DNA of 39,257 bases from Bacteroidia bacterium (GTDB taxonomy: Bacteria; Bacteroidota; Bacteroidia; Bacteroidales; Azobacteroidaceae), in assembly GCA_025996895.1 (NCBI GenBank), contig BNTW01000020.1:1-39257 (forward strand), in the 5' to 3' direction. A program made the position numbers and the translations under genes. A model generated the notes under the pieces. That model did not search any database. It was not told where the DNA came from and saw only the letters and a list, made by a program, of their open reading frames with translations. Below, one piece after another: positions 8,700 through 16,788 of the stretch (the first letter of the stretch is position 1; each line of letters starts with the position of its first letter).

Positions 8700-9335
8700 T
8701 TATTTGATAAATCCAAAGGATTCCCCGACAATCTCTACCCCGCCATCGGCATCTACATTTAGTATTCTGTCACCGGAATATGAAGCGGGTAAAATAGGCA
8801 ATAACTTTCCCGCCAATCCCTTTTTATCTGCTTTGCCAATGCTTTTTTGCAGTTCTGAAATAGCCTTTATCACATTTTGAGCCTTTTTGTAAACATCTTC
8901 CCTGTCCGGACTGTCAATATAAACAGAATATTTGTCCTCAATCATTTGCCTACTATCCGGTTTCAAAGAAACATCCCCATTGGATATGTTGAACAAATCC
9001 AAATCAATAGCATAGGTAAAGCTGTTTATTGTAGCTTTGTTAGCATCTTCCCCCAGCCTTTTTATTTCATTGTACACCGTTTGTGTGTCATTGTCAATGA
9101 TATTTTGCATACTTATTGGCATGCCTTGTTTCTCGCTGGAGGCTTTTGTATTCAAAACCTCAACAATCTTACTGCCTTGTTTCACAATGTCCTTTAATAG
9201 GTCATAATCAGCCTCTACCCCTGCACTTTTCAGGCAGCCTAAAACTCTTTGTAGCTGTTTTTGTGCTATGGCATACCCTCTTACATCCTCATCAATCGCT
9301 GGCACATCCCTAAATACTAAAATGTTACTTTCCAT
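8700..9335 (-). CDS. Hypothetical protein of the outer element
   Basis: 211 residues (MESNILVFRDVPAIDEDVRG...). I do not recognise a family. It is soluble, mixed alpha/beta, with no signal peptide or membrane segment. The middle (about 70-110) is helical and acidic, and the end (NVDADGGVEIVGESFGFIK) is beta-rich and glycine-rich. It lies 30 nt after the small coiled protein at 9366-9572 and belongs to the same transcription unit as Rep. It might be an accessory of replication or maintenance, but nothing in the sequence shows that directly. Confidence 0.55.
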   Translation of the reverse strand: MESNILVFRDVPAIDEDVRGYAIAQKQLQRVLGCLKSAGVEADYDLLKDIVKQGSKIVEVLNTKASSEKQGMPISMQNIIDNDTQTVYNEIKRLGEDANKATINSFTYAIDLDLFNISNGDVSLKPDSRQMIEDKYSVYIDSPDREDVYKKAQNVIKAISELQKSIGKADKKGLAGKLLPILPASYSGDRILNVDADGGVEIVGESFGFIK

Positions 9336-9365
9336 TTCTTGTGTTGTTTAATTGTGATACATTTG

Positions 9366-9572
9366 TTAAAAACCGCCTCTTTGAGTTGAATTTGCACAAC
9401 CGGGGGCACAATCCCCTACCTTGGTTTCTTTTTTCTCTACTGGTGTTTCTTTGGCTGTTATTCTCTCCAATAGTGATTCAGAGGCTTCTTGAATAGACAA
9501 CTCCTCGTCGGTGGTGTTCTTTAGTTTCTCAATCTCATTTTCTAATTCTTTAATTCTGTCTTCTCTTTTCAT
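9366..9572 (-). CDS. Small coiled-coil protein with cysteine tail
   Basis: 68 residues from the ATG at 9572 (MKREDRIKELENEIEKLKN). A longer reading would need a TTG at 9605 overlapping the Rep stop, so I prefer the ATG. The first half is a charged coiled coil. The end carries CAPGC, a two-cysteine motif followed by a glycine-rich tail. The function is unknown. The gene lies between Rep and the 211-residue protein in a tight minus-strand run. Confidence 0.5.
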   Translation of the reverse strand: MKREDRIKELENEIEKLKNTTDEELSIQEASESLLERITAKETPVEKKETKVGDCAPGCANSTQRGGF

Positions 9573-9598
9573 GACTTTTTTATTTAATTGCTTGATTT

Positions 9599-10543
9599 TC
9601 AGCAATATGCTGATATGTTTTTAATCTCGTTATCCAGCTCTTTGATAAGGCTGTTTGATTCCGTTATGTCGGCTTTTCCGGCAATGTCTGAAAGCTTCTT
9701 TTTTAAGCGGGTGTAATACTTTGGATCATCAAATACATTGCTTTGCTTTAGCTCATCCAAAAAAGCCGTTATTTGGGACTGGTCGCCCTGATTGATAAGA
9801 CGTGCCATCAACACATCAAAAGCATCTGAAACAGTCTTAATTTTACTCATAATGCTTGTTTTTAATGTTTTAACTTTGTCTATCTCAAAATAAGCATTGG
9901 AGTATAGCCCTATCATTTTACGGTAAAAAGCCTCATCCGATAGCGTTTTGCCTGTAATTTCATCCTCTTTTAGTTGCTGGGGCAACCGCCCTTTGTATCT
10001 CATCTCATACCTCAATAGATTGCTATTTTCCAAACCATCCGGGATTTTAACGCCCCTCTTTTCAGCCTCTTTTACTTTGTCATAGAAGCATATCGTTTTT
10101 GGCTGCTGTTTCCCCTTTGACCGATAATAAAGCGTACTATCTTCAAACTGACATCGTTTTAGGTAGGTTGTTTCCCTCAACATATCCAAATATGCCGGAA
10201 TCGGTTTACTCATCAAAAAATGTGTTCCAAATTCCACGCTGATAATTTTAGCCTCCTCAACCTTAAAATGTAGGCAGTCGCTCAATTTTTCAAATGCTTC
10301 TTTGGTGCTTCCCCTATTCAATGGGTAAATATTATCAGGATATAGAAATTTTGGCAAACTTCCGGTAATGGATAGCCCACTTTCATGTATTGCCACATTC
10401 AAACCGCCCAAACTTCCAAACGTTTTTACTTCGCCTGTCCGTTGATCTGTCTTTTCCGTTACAGTATCCAAATAATGCACAATATCGGGGTAATTTTGCC
10501 CAACTATTGACCTATCATTCCACATCCTTAATTTATCATACAT
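9599..10543 (-). CDS. Replication initiation protein, phage gene II/X type
   Basis: 314 residues resembling the replication endonucleases of filamentous phages and related elements (Phage_CRI/Phage_X families). Features are a start MYDKLRMW, a central beta segment KIISVEFGTHFLMSKPIPAYL (about 98-118), KTICFYDKVKEAEKRG with the Y-D-K motif (about 150-165), and LLRYEMRYKGRLPQQL, typical of the conserved C-terminal part of that domain. Such proteins nick one strand to start rolling-circle replication, here presumably of an excised circle. A 17-bp palindrome lies 4 nt upstream of the ATG and a second copy 95 bp further. No other phage genes are seen, so the element is not evidently an inovirus. 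Confidence 0.75.
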   Translation of the reverse strand: MYDKLRMWNDRSIVGQNYPDIVHYLDTVTEKTDQRTGEVKTFGSLGGLNVAIHESGLSITGSLPKFLYPDNIYPLNRGSTKEAFEKLSDCLHFKVEEAKIISVEFGTHFLMSKPIPAYLDMLRETTYLKRCQFEDSTLYYRSKGKQQPKTICFYDKVKEAEKRGVKIPDGLENSNLLRYEMRYKGRLPQQLKEDEITGKTLSDEAFYRKMIGLYSNAYFEIDKVKTLKTSIMSKIKTVSDAFDVLMARLINQGDQSQITAFLDELKQSNVFDDPKYYTRLKKKLSDIAGKADITESNSLIKELDNEIKNISAYC

Positions 10544-10546
10544 AAT

Positions 10547-10658
10547 TTACCATTTTTTGGTAATACTCACAGGTTATTATATACGTTTGCTATTTTACAC
10601 TGTTTCTTAATTGATTGCTACAACTTAAAAGTGTGTTTCATTTACCATTTTTTGGTAA
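10547..10658. promoter_or_regulatory. Twin palindromes upstream of rep
   Basis: TTACCA-TTTTT-TGGTAA occurs at 10547-10563 and is identical at 10642-10658, 95 bp apart. The first copy covers the ribosome-binding region of rep. The second ends 7 nt before the stop-side end of the upstream gene at 10665. Paired identical palindromes here suggest operators for an autoregulator or part of a replication origin. Confidence 0.55.
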
Positions 10659-10664
10659 ATGACT

Positions 10665-11204
10665 TCAATACTCATAAATTGCTTTTGCCTGCGCTCTTAG
10701 CTGTTTCAATTCCTCATCAAAGCCACCTAACATTAATTGCTTCCGATAGGCATCAATCAAAACTTTTGCATCTTGCAGTACAATCATTTCTATGGCTGTG
10801 GGTGTCGGCACCGGTTCCGCTTTGTCCTTATCCCAATGGATAATGAATAAAAAGGCATCGTTCCTATTCTCATAAAAAGGGTTTTCCGTTTTGTCCTTGT
10901 TATCAAATACCTTTTTTGTTGAGGGATAACCGGAACAAAAGCCGCTTAATTTGCCATCTTCCCAATAATGAAACAATCCGGTTAAATTCATGCTTCCCTT
11001 GGATGCTTGCAAATAGTGTTCCGGGGTTGTACTTTTATCGTTACGGCTTCTCATCAAATAGAAAAACAGTTGCCCCTTGGCATTTTTCAGGGTTTCCAAT
11101 GGGGGATAATATCCCGCCCACGCTGTACAATCGTATCGAGCCGTTTTTTTGTCCTTATTCAGGATACGCTCCAGTTTTAGGTAGCAATTAATTGTAGGAT
11201 TCAT
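10665..11204 (-). CDS. Hypothetical protein coupled to the excisionase-like gene
   Basis: 179 residues (MNPTINCYLKLERILNKDKKTARYDCTAWAGYYPPLETL). No family is recognised. It is rich in aromatic residues in its first two thirds (YYPPLE, FFYLMRSRND, LFHYWEDGKLSGFCSGYP) and ends in a helical basic segment. There is no signal peptide or membrane helix. Its start overlaps the end of the HTH gene upstream by 4 bp (ATGA), so the two are cotranslated. The gene precedes rep across the twin-palindrome region. Confidence 0.6.
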   Translation of the reverse strand: MNPTINCYLKLERILNKDKKTARYDCTAWAGYYPPLETLKNAKGQLFFYLMRSRNDKSTTPEHYLQASKGSMNLTGLFHYWEDGKLSGFCSGYPSTKKVFDNKDKTENPFYENRNDAFLFIIHWDKDKAEPVPTPTAIEMIVLQDAKVLIDAYRKQLMLGGFDEELKQLRAQAKAIYEY

Positions 11205-11503
11205 TTTTTGCCCCCTTTCCCTGCTTTTCCAGTTACAAGGTAGTTTGCCGCCTCTGTTTCAAGTTCTGAAGCTGTTTTTAATCTGTGCTGTAATTGCCAC
11301 GCTGTTACTTCGTTTTTGTCAAAGTAGGTCAGTTTCCCGCCATCACTCTTGTAGTACGGTATTGCCTTTCTGCAAACGAGTTTGTACAAATGGGACTTGC
11401 TTAATCCTGTCAATAGGCTTGCATCGCTCATTGTTAGGGCTTGTTTTGCCCCTAATATTGTCAGTTGCTTTATTTCTTGCAACGCTCTTAATACCTCATC
11501 CAT
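11201..11503 (-). CDS. Excisionase-like helix-turn-helix protein
   Basis: About 100 residues from the ATG at 11503 (MDEVLRALQEIKQL); an upstream in-frame ATG at 11578 would add 25 residues of low-complexity leader. The HTH_17/MerR-like module reads LTMSDASLLTGLSKSHLYKLVCRKAIPYYKSDGGKLTYFDKNEVTAWQL. It is the pattern of DNA-binding excisionase family proteins in Bacteroidota elements, followed by a basic glycine/lysine tail. Likely roles are directing excision by the outer integrase or regulating the rep operon. It overlaps the next gene by ATGA. Confidence 0.75.
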   Translation of the reverse strand: MDEVLRALQEIKQLTILGAKQALTMSDASLLTGLSKSHLYKLVCRKAIPYYKSDGGKLTYFDKNEVTAWQLQHRLKTASELETEAANYLVTGKAGKGGKK

Positions 11504-11711
11504 AACGCTAATTTGATTATGGGTTATAGCCTTTGGCGGGTAGGTGCAACACTCCAGCCTCCGTACCGTTGCAAACATTCAAAGGGTTGCACTCGCTTTG
11601 TTGGTTTGCAAGTGCAAAAATACAGCAGGCAATAGGGCAAAAAAATATCTGTATATCTGATTTTTGGCATTATCAGATATACAGATATATGAATATCAAT
11701 ATGTTATGAAT

Positions 11712-12842
11712 TTACTTTTGTTTGCTCGTTTCTACGATTTCAGATAGCTTGCTATGATATTCTGATATGATAGGGCGTATTAATTTGCCGTCTTTATCGG
11801 TAATATATGTGTAGTTATTTGCCTTAAATTCTACACTAAAAGTTTCTTTGAGTAGTTTTTTATCTCTAATCACACTATCGGGGTATTCCAAAAGGCAAAG
11901 CAAGTCAAGCAATGATTTTTTGTTTGGTATTTGTCCGTGTGTTGTGCTGTTTGTTGCCGTCCACTTCAAATATTTTGCTATTGCATTTTCAATAAATCCT
12001 CCTGTCTGTAACGCCTGTAATAATTCATAGTGCAAAGTTATTTTATGACACTCGCTTGTGTCCACTTTATTAGCGTTCACTTTTGGCAACTCATCTATGT
12101 ATTTTTGTGTAAGTTCCAGACTACCTATATAAAAATCCACATCAGTTATTGTCCTATGTGTTTTTAGATATGTTCCACACTCTTTTTGCAGTTCTATTAA
12201 ATCAATCCTTTTTGTCAAACACAAAGCATCCAATAAGTTAGCAAATGTAAATGATATCCTACAAAAATCTGAAAACGATTTTTCAACGTCATCGGTCGGC
12301 TCTCTCATTATTTGCCTGAAACGGTCGCTTATCATTTCAAGCCGGCTTTGTTTTTCAACTTCATTTTTTTCAAACCATTCAATAGCATCTAATTGTTTAT
12401 GTGCCTCCTCTTTATAATCTTCATCCGCTTGCTCCCACAATTTTTTGTCATTTTTCAATTCCTCTAAATATTTATCTAATCTACTTTTAGGTGCCAAATG
12501 TGGGTACAACAACTCGCTTAATTCATGGAAAGGAACAATCAAAGAATGAATGTAACGCTCTTTATCCTGTATTGTAGTACATTCAGAAATATTCTCGCTT
12601 ATTTCATTAATCAAAGAACTATCCAAACCACCTAATACAACTGTGTTGTTAAAAGCTTCTGTGTCAGCTTTAATTTGCTTAGGCAGTTCCTCATCATAAT
12701 AATTTTGCCACGTGTCGGATAACGGTTTTCTATTGGTAGAAAAACCCAAATCATTCCGCTGTCGTATTACATCTATACATTGATGCAGCACTCCACCAAA
12801 TTTATAGGCTTTCAAAAATTGTTTCTCTATCTCTGTTCTCAT
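11712..12842 (-). CDS. Hypothetical 376-residue protein of the outer element
   Basis: A mostly alpha-helical soluble protein (MRTEIEKQFLKAYKFGGVLHQCIDVIRQRNDL). I do not recognise a domain. There is no Walker motif, membrane helix or nuclease motif. The middle (about 120-200) is strongly charged and helical. The C-terminus has a basic patch and NKKSLLDLLCLLEYP, a pattern that recurs in Bacteroidota mobile-element proteins without known role. It is preceded by a set of small genes and separated from the excisionase-like gene by about 200 nt, which may hold a promoter. It is large enough to be cargo rather than backbone. Confidence 0.55.
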   Translation of the reverse strand: MRTEIEKQFLKAYKFGGVLHQCIDVIRQRNDLGFSTNRKPLSDTWQNYYDEELPKQIKADTEAFNNTVVLGGLDSSLINEISENISECTTIQDKERYIHSLIVPFHELSELLYPHLAPKSRLDKYLEELKNDKKLWEQADEDYKEEAHKQLDAIEWFEKNEVEKQSRLEMISDRFRQIMREPTDDVEKSFSDFCRISFTFANLLDALCLTKRIDLIELQKECGTYLKTHRTITDVDFYIGSLELTQKYIDELPKVNANKVDTSECHKITLHYELLQALQTGGFIENAIAKYLKWTATNSTTHGQIPNKKSLLDLLCLLEYPDSVIRDKKLLKETFSVEFKANNYTYITDKDGKLIRPIISEYHSKLSEIVETSKQK

Positions 12843-12853
12843 GCTTTCATAAT

Positions 12854-13084
12854 TTATTCAATCTGCAAAGAATGTTTCATACGATATTGTGCTACACCGG
12901 AATGTAATACAAATTGTTCCCAGCTTATTCCGTAATACTTTAGAGCCTCTTTTAATGTCATCCGTTTATCTTCAAAAACATCAATGTCAATTTGCATAGC
13001 GATCAAATCTAACTTTTCATTTTCATCTTTGCAAAACTCTATTTGCATCTTTGTTGTTAATTCCTCTTTCATATCTGTTTTCAT
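12854..13084 (-). CDS. Small hypothetical protein
   Basis: 76 residues from the ATG at 13084 (MKTDMKEELTTKMQIEF), whose ATGA overlaps the stop of the preceding gene. A longer start at 13141 would overlap that gene heavily. The C-terminal part, MTLKEALKYYGISWEQFVLHSGVAQYRM, looks like a short helical DNA-binding-like segment, but this is a weak impression. It ends 11 nt before the 376-residue gene. Confidence 0.5.
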   Translation of the reverse strand: MKTDMKEELTTKMQIEFCKDENEKLDLIAMQIDIDVFEDKRMTLKEALKYYGISWEQFVLHSGVAQYRMKHSLQIE

Positions 13085-13305
13085 ATTATCCTGTTTTCTC
13101 GTTGAAACTCTATTTCTCCTAAATACCGTTGGAATTGACAATTTGCTTTCAAATTAGCCTCATCTTTTGCTTTCTGGGCTTTGTATTCTGGGCTATTATA
13201 GACCTCATCAATAGTTTGCTTTATCCGCTCTGTGAACTCATCACTATTCAGGTGGTCGCTTGGCATTTTCTTAAATTCGTCTAATTGCATTGTTATCAGT
13301 CCCAT
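13081..13305 (-). CDS. Small hypothetical protein
   Basis: Up to 74 residues. Two ATGs are close together (13305 and 13290); the second begins MQLDEFKKMPSDHL. The protein is acidic and helical and has no recognised domain. It overlaps the zinc-ribbon gene at its start and the next small gene at its stop (ATGA), so it is part of a translationally linked chain of small genes. Confidence 0.45.
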   Translation of the reverse strand: MGLITMQLDEFKKMPSDHLNSDEFTERIKQTIDEVYNSPEYKAQKAKDEANLKANCQFQRYLGEIEFQRENRII

Positions 13306-13559
13306 AGCATTGTTGTATTTTTATCATTATCCACATCCTTGCTTTGGCACACCGGGCAAATAATATCCGGGTTGTCGATCCGGAAAGTACCTCCACATTC
13401 ACATTGCAAACTCTCATCGGCAACCGACACACCTACATTTGTTGTTTTTTCTTTTCCACACTTATCACAATAGTAATAAGTGGAATCAAAACCCGATCCC
13501 TCATAGTGCAGCCATTCATTGCCACACTTTCCACATTTCAAATTTAGTATATTTCCCAT
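13296..13559 (-). CDS. Double zinc-ribbon protein
   Basis: 87 residues with four metal-binding cysteine pairs: CGKC (9-12), CDKC (31-34), CECGG (about 53-56) and CPVC (68-71). This is the arrangement of two zinc ribbons. Such small proteins can bind DNA or act as adaptors, but no specific role can be read here. It belongs to the run of small genes after the integrase, with a 10-bp overlap to the next one. Confidence 0.6.
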   Translation of the reverse strand: MGNILNLKCGKCGNEWLHYEGSGFDSTYYYCDKCGKEKTTNVGVSVADESLQCECGGTFRIDNPDIICPVCQSKDVDNDKNTTMLWD

Positions 13560-13570
13560 ATCGTTGTTAA

Positions 13571-13828
13571 TTAATAATTTACTACAAAATCATGTCCGAC
13601 GATATTATTGCCTTCTACATTATTTTGGTTGATAACGTTATTTATTCTGTTATAGTTTCCCGATATTCCTACAATTCCACCGTTATGCTCTACAATGTTA
13701 ATTTGCAGATTTACAGTTACATTTGCACATACATCCTCTAATGCCTTAATAGATGCTATAAATTCATTTAGTTGTGTCATTGATGCGATCGCATCAATAT
13801 CAAATCGTTCTATTTTTCTGTTTTCCAT
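13571..13828 (-). CDS. Small hypothetical protein, asparagine-rich
   Basis: 85 residues. The first half is helical (FDIDAIASMTQLNEFIASIKALEDV). The second half is rich in Asn, Gly and Val (ISGNYNRINNVINQNNVEGN) and would form beta turns. It starts 10 nt after the integrase stop, so it was probably transcribed with the intact integrase. No family is recognised. Confidence 0.5.
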   Translation of the reverse strand: MENRKIERFDIDAIASMTQLNEFIASIKALEDVCANVTVNLQINIVEHNGGIVGISGNYNRINNVINQNNVEGNNIVGHDFVVNY

Positions 13829-13839
13829 AACTCAAAATT

Positions 13840-14006
13840 TTAGTGATTATCAAAAAGATTATCCAACTTGTGAATACCTGTTTTTACTTGTTCGGCTAAT
13901 ACCTTTGCATAAATTTGTGTCGTTCTAATATCAGCGTGTCCCAATATCTTACTTACCACTTCAATAGGAACGCCCAAACTTAACAACATTGTGGCTGCGG
14001 TATGTC
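13840..14006 (-). pseudogene. C-terminal part of the split outer integrase
   Basis: Reads HTAATMLLSLGVPIEVVSKILGHADIRTTQIYAKVLAEQ to a stop: the last 53 residues of a tyrosine recombinase, with the Gly-His and the nucleophile Tyr (TTQIYAKV). It has no start of its own. The missing 327 residues are at 30494-31474, same strand. Joining the two at the shared TGTC (14003-14006 and 30495-30498) gives an uninterrupted HTARHTAATM and a normal 380-residue integrase. The codons just upstream in the inner element (14007 onward) also read THTAR, so the element's end mimics the gene it interrupted. Confidence 0.8.
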
Positions 14007-14244
14007 GGGCTGTGTGAGTAATTTCCCCAAAAGCAAGCAAAAACAAAACGGTGAATTTTTTACGCAATCTGTTTATAATGAGTTGATTTACTCAAATTTA
14101 CCACTTTGCCAAAAAGCAGAATATTGTAGAATATTGCACTCTTTCAGTTACCAAACCGTTATTCGGGTTGTTACCGGAATGAAGACAGGTAACAGAGTGC
14201 AGATAAGAGAAATTCAATCCGTTTCTTATGTGGTTATTCACAGT

Positions 14245-14265
14245 ATTTTGCATAACAAAGAACGC
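14245..14265 (-). repeat. Left terminal repeat of the inner element
   Basis: On the minus strand this reads GCGTTCTTTGTTATGCAAAA plus a T. The right end, at 30371-30396 on the plus strand, has GCCGTTCTTTG followed by TGTGCAAAAT. The two are imperfect inverted copies, as expected for recombinase binding sites near the ends. Both components also occur, in exchanged order, at 18371-18414 inside the element. Confidence 0.45.
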
Positions 14266-14304
14266 TTATAGAACAGGTAATTTTACCAATTAAAATATAA
14301 GCGT

Positions 14305-15534
14305 ATGAAAGTAGAAAAATTCAAGGTTCTGCTCTACCTCAAAAAGAGTGGTTTGGACAAATCGGACAAAGCTCCGATTATGGGACGCATTACTGTAAAC
14401 CGTTCCATGTCACAGTTCAGTTGTAAAATCTCCTGTACTCCTACCCTGTGGAATCCACGAGAAAGTCGTTTGGACGGCAAAAGCCGTGAGGCAGTTAAAG
14501 TTAATGCCAAGATAGAAAAACTATTGTTGGCGGTACATTCGGCATTTGACAGCCTCGTAGAACACAAAAAACCTTTTGATGCGGAATCGGTCAAAAACTT
14601 GTATCAGGGCAGCATGGACTCACAAATGACACTTTTGGCTCTCCTTGACAAATACATGGGCGAACTGAAAGCCCGTGTCGGTATCGACGTTGCTCCGACC
14701 ACCTTAAGTACTTATGTGTACACACACCGTTCATTGGGCAAGTTCATTAAAAAGAAGTTCAAAACAAAAGATGTTGCTTTCGGACAGTTAAACAAACAAT
14801 TCATCAGGGAGTATCAGGATTTTGTTTTGGGAGAATTAGGATATTCAATGGATACCGTCCGCCATTATCTGGCTATCCTGAAAAAGATGTGTAAAATAGC
14901 GTTTAAAGAGGGGCATTCCGAAAAATTTCATTTCGCTCATTACAAACTGCCCAAACAGAAAGAAACTACCCCAAAAGCATTAAGCCGTGAGAGTTTCGAG
15001 AAAATACGGGACTTGGATATTCCCCAAAAATGTCCTTCAACCCGTTTCACAAGGGATTTGTTTCTTTTTGCCTGTTACACGGGAACTGCCTACGCCGATG
15101 TAGTCCGCATTACCAAAGAAAATCTGTTTTTGGATGAAGAAGGCAACCTGTGGCTCAAATACGCAAGAAAGAAAACGGACTATCGGGCGCGAGTCAAACT
15201 GTTGCCCGAAGCTATCGCCCTGATTGAAAAATACAGGGATGAAAACAGGGAAACGCTATTCCCGATGCAATCGGCAGAGATGGTAAAAGCCAACATGAAA
15301 GGCTTGCGGATTATGGCAGATATAAAAGAGCCAATGACCTATCATTCAGGGAGGCACAGCTTCGCGAGTTTAATTACGCTCGAAGAGGGAGTGCCGATAG
15401 AAACGATTAGCCGGATGCTTGGACACAGCAATATCCAAACCACCCAAATCTATGCCCGCGTAACTCCGAAAAAGCTTTTCGAGGATATGGATAAGTTCAT
15501 AGAGGCAACCGGCGATTTGAAATTAGTTCTTTAA
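14305..15534 (+). CDS. Tyrosine site-specific recombinase 1 (inner element)
   Basis: 409 residues. The N-terminal arm-binding and SAM-like core-binding domains fill about 1-215. The catalytic domain follows with Lys in KKTDYRARVKLLP, His/Arg in YHSGRHSFAS, Gly-His in RMLGHSNIQTTQ and the nucleophile Tyr in IYARV. The first catalytic arginine is not present: the motif reads CYTGTAYADV instead of TGLRxxD. IntDOT of Bacteroides CTnDOT also lacks this arginine and is active, so the change is not a sign of decay. It is the first of two integrase genes with a 21-nt gap and probably forms an operon with the second. Confidence 0.92.
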   Translation: MKVEKFKVLLYLKKSGLDKSDKAPIMGRITVNRSMSQFSCKISCTPTLWNPRESRLDGKSREAVKVNAKIEKLLLAVHSAFDSLVEHKKPFDAESVKNLYQGSMDSQMTLLALLDKYMGELKARVGIDVAPTTLSTYVYTHRSLGKFIKKKFKTKDVAFGQLNKQFIREYQDFVLGELGYSMDTVRHYLAILKKMCKIAFKEGHSEKFHFAHYKLPKQKETTPKALSRESFEKIRDLDIPQKCPSTRFTRDLFLFACYTGTAYADVVRITKENLFLDEEGNLWLKYARKKTDYRARVKLLPEAIALIEKYRDENRETLFPMQSAEMVKANMKGLRIMADIKEPMTYHSGRHSFASLITLEEGVPIETISRMLGHSNIQTTQIYARVTPKKLFEDMDKFIEATGDLKLVL

Positions 15535-15555
15535 CCCCATAAACAGTATATTACA

Positions 15556-16788
15556 ATGCGAAGTACATTCAAACTATTATTTTACATTAACCGCAATAAG
15601 GTTAAAAGCGATGGCACAACAGCTGTTATGTGCCGAATCAGCATTGACGGTAAAACTTCGGTTATTACAACAGGTATCTATTGTCAGCCCGAAGAGTGGA
15701 ATGCCAAAAAAGGCATAATCAAAACGGAAAGGGATAACAATCGCCTTTCAGAGTTTCGCAATCGAGTTGAACACACCTACGGGCATATTCTCAAAGAACA
15801 GGGTGTAGTCAGTAGCGAACTTTTGAAAAATACGATTTCAGGCGTAAATACGATTCCGGCTTATCTGCTCAAGGCTGGCGAAATAGAGATAGAACGCTTA
15901 CGGATTCGCTCAATAGAAATAAACTCCACCTCTACTTATCGCGAATCCAAGAATACACAGGCTAACCTTCGGAGTTTTATCCGTTCAAGAGTAATGGAAG
16001 ATATTGCCTTTTCGGATATTACCGAAGAGTTCGGGGAATCGTTTAAACTGTTTCTAAAAAATACGCAGGGACGTAAATCCTCGTATGTAAACAGATGTAT
16101 CACTTGGCTCAACCGGCTTATTTACATTGCCATTGACCAAGAAGTGTTGAGAACTAACCCGCTTGAAGATGTAAGGTACGAGAAGAAAGAACCGGCGAAG
16201 CACCGTTACATAAGTAAATCTGACTTGAAACGGATTATGGAAACCCCAATGAGTGATTCACGGATGGAACTGGTTCGCAGGGCTTTCATTTTTTCATCGC
16301 TGACCGGTCTTGCATATGTGGATATACACCGGCTTTATCCGCATCATATCGGGAAAACAGCGGAAGGAAGATTGTATATCCGGAAACAGCGGGTAAAAAC
16401 AAATGTAGAGGCATTTATTCCGTTGCATCCCGCAGCAGAACAAATTCTGATGCTTTATAATACAACCGATGACAGCCGGCCTGTATTTCCCTTGCCTGTC
16501 CGTGATATGATTTGGTGGAATGTAAACCAAATTGGCGTTTCGATGGGATTGAAAGAGAATCTTTCCTATCATCAAAGCAGGCATTCGTTTGGAACATTAT
16601 TGCTTTCGGCAGGTATTTCGATAGAAAGTATCGCCAAGATGATGGGACACGCAAACATCAGCACAACACAGGGTTACGCAAAAGTAACGGATATGAAAAT
16701 CTCGGAAGATATGGACAGGTTGATGGAACGAAGAAAAACAATGCAAAATAACGCAATTAAAACCGTACAGCCATGGATAGAGAAATAA
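15556..16788 (+). CDS. Tyrosine site-specific recombinase 2 (inner element)
   Basis: 410 residues, distantly related to the gene just upstream. It starts MRSTFKLLFYINRNKVKSDGTTAVMCRISIDGK, the common start of Bacteroidota tyrosine recombinases. The catalytic motifs are LTGLAYVDIHRLY (again without the first arginine), KQRVKTNVEAFIPL, YHQSRHSFGT, MMGHANISTTQGY (Tyr nucleophile) and AKVT. Tandem recombinases of this type are found in several Bacteroides transposons, where both can be needed for integration or excision. Its end overlaps the next gene by 16 bp. Confidence 0.92.
   Translation: MRSTFKLLFYINRNKVKSDGTTAVMCRISIDGKTSVITTGIYCQPEEWNAKKGIIKTERDNNRLSEFRNRVEHTYGHILKEQGVVSSELLKNTISGVNTIPAYLLKAGEIEIERLRIRSIEINSTSTYRESKNTQANLRSFIRSRVMEDIAFSDITEEFGESFKLFLKNTQGRKSSYVNRCITWLNRLIYIAIDQEVLRTNPLEDVRYEKKEPAKHRYISKSDLKRIMETPMSDSRMELVRRAFIFSSLTGLAYVDIHRLYPHHIGKTAEGRLYIRKQRVKTNVEAFIPLHPAAEQILMLYNTTDDSRPVFPLPVRDMIWWNVNQIGVSMGLKENLSYHQSRHSFGTLLLSAGISIESIAKMMGHANISTTQGYAKVTDMKISEDMDRLMERRKTMQNNAIKTVQPWIEK

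Noticed and set aside
9599..10543. Outer element as a filamentous (inovirus-like) prophage
   Set aside because: Rep resembles gene II/X proteins, but no Zot-type ATPase, coat-like small membrane proteins or adsorption protein is seen.
13998..14001. TGCGGTATG, present at both inner junctions, as the crossover core
   Set aside because: Recombination at this repeat would delete the Arg-His codons and leave HTAATM; joining at TGTC restores the full HTARHTAATM motif instead.
15069..15104. Missing first catalytic arginine in both inner recombinases as a sign of inactivation
   Set aside because: IntDOT of CTnDOT lacks the same residue and is active; all other catalytic residues are present in both genes.
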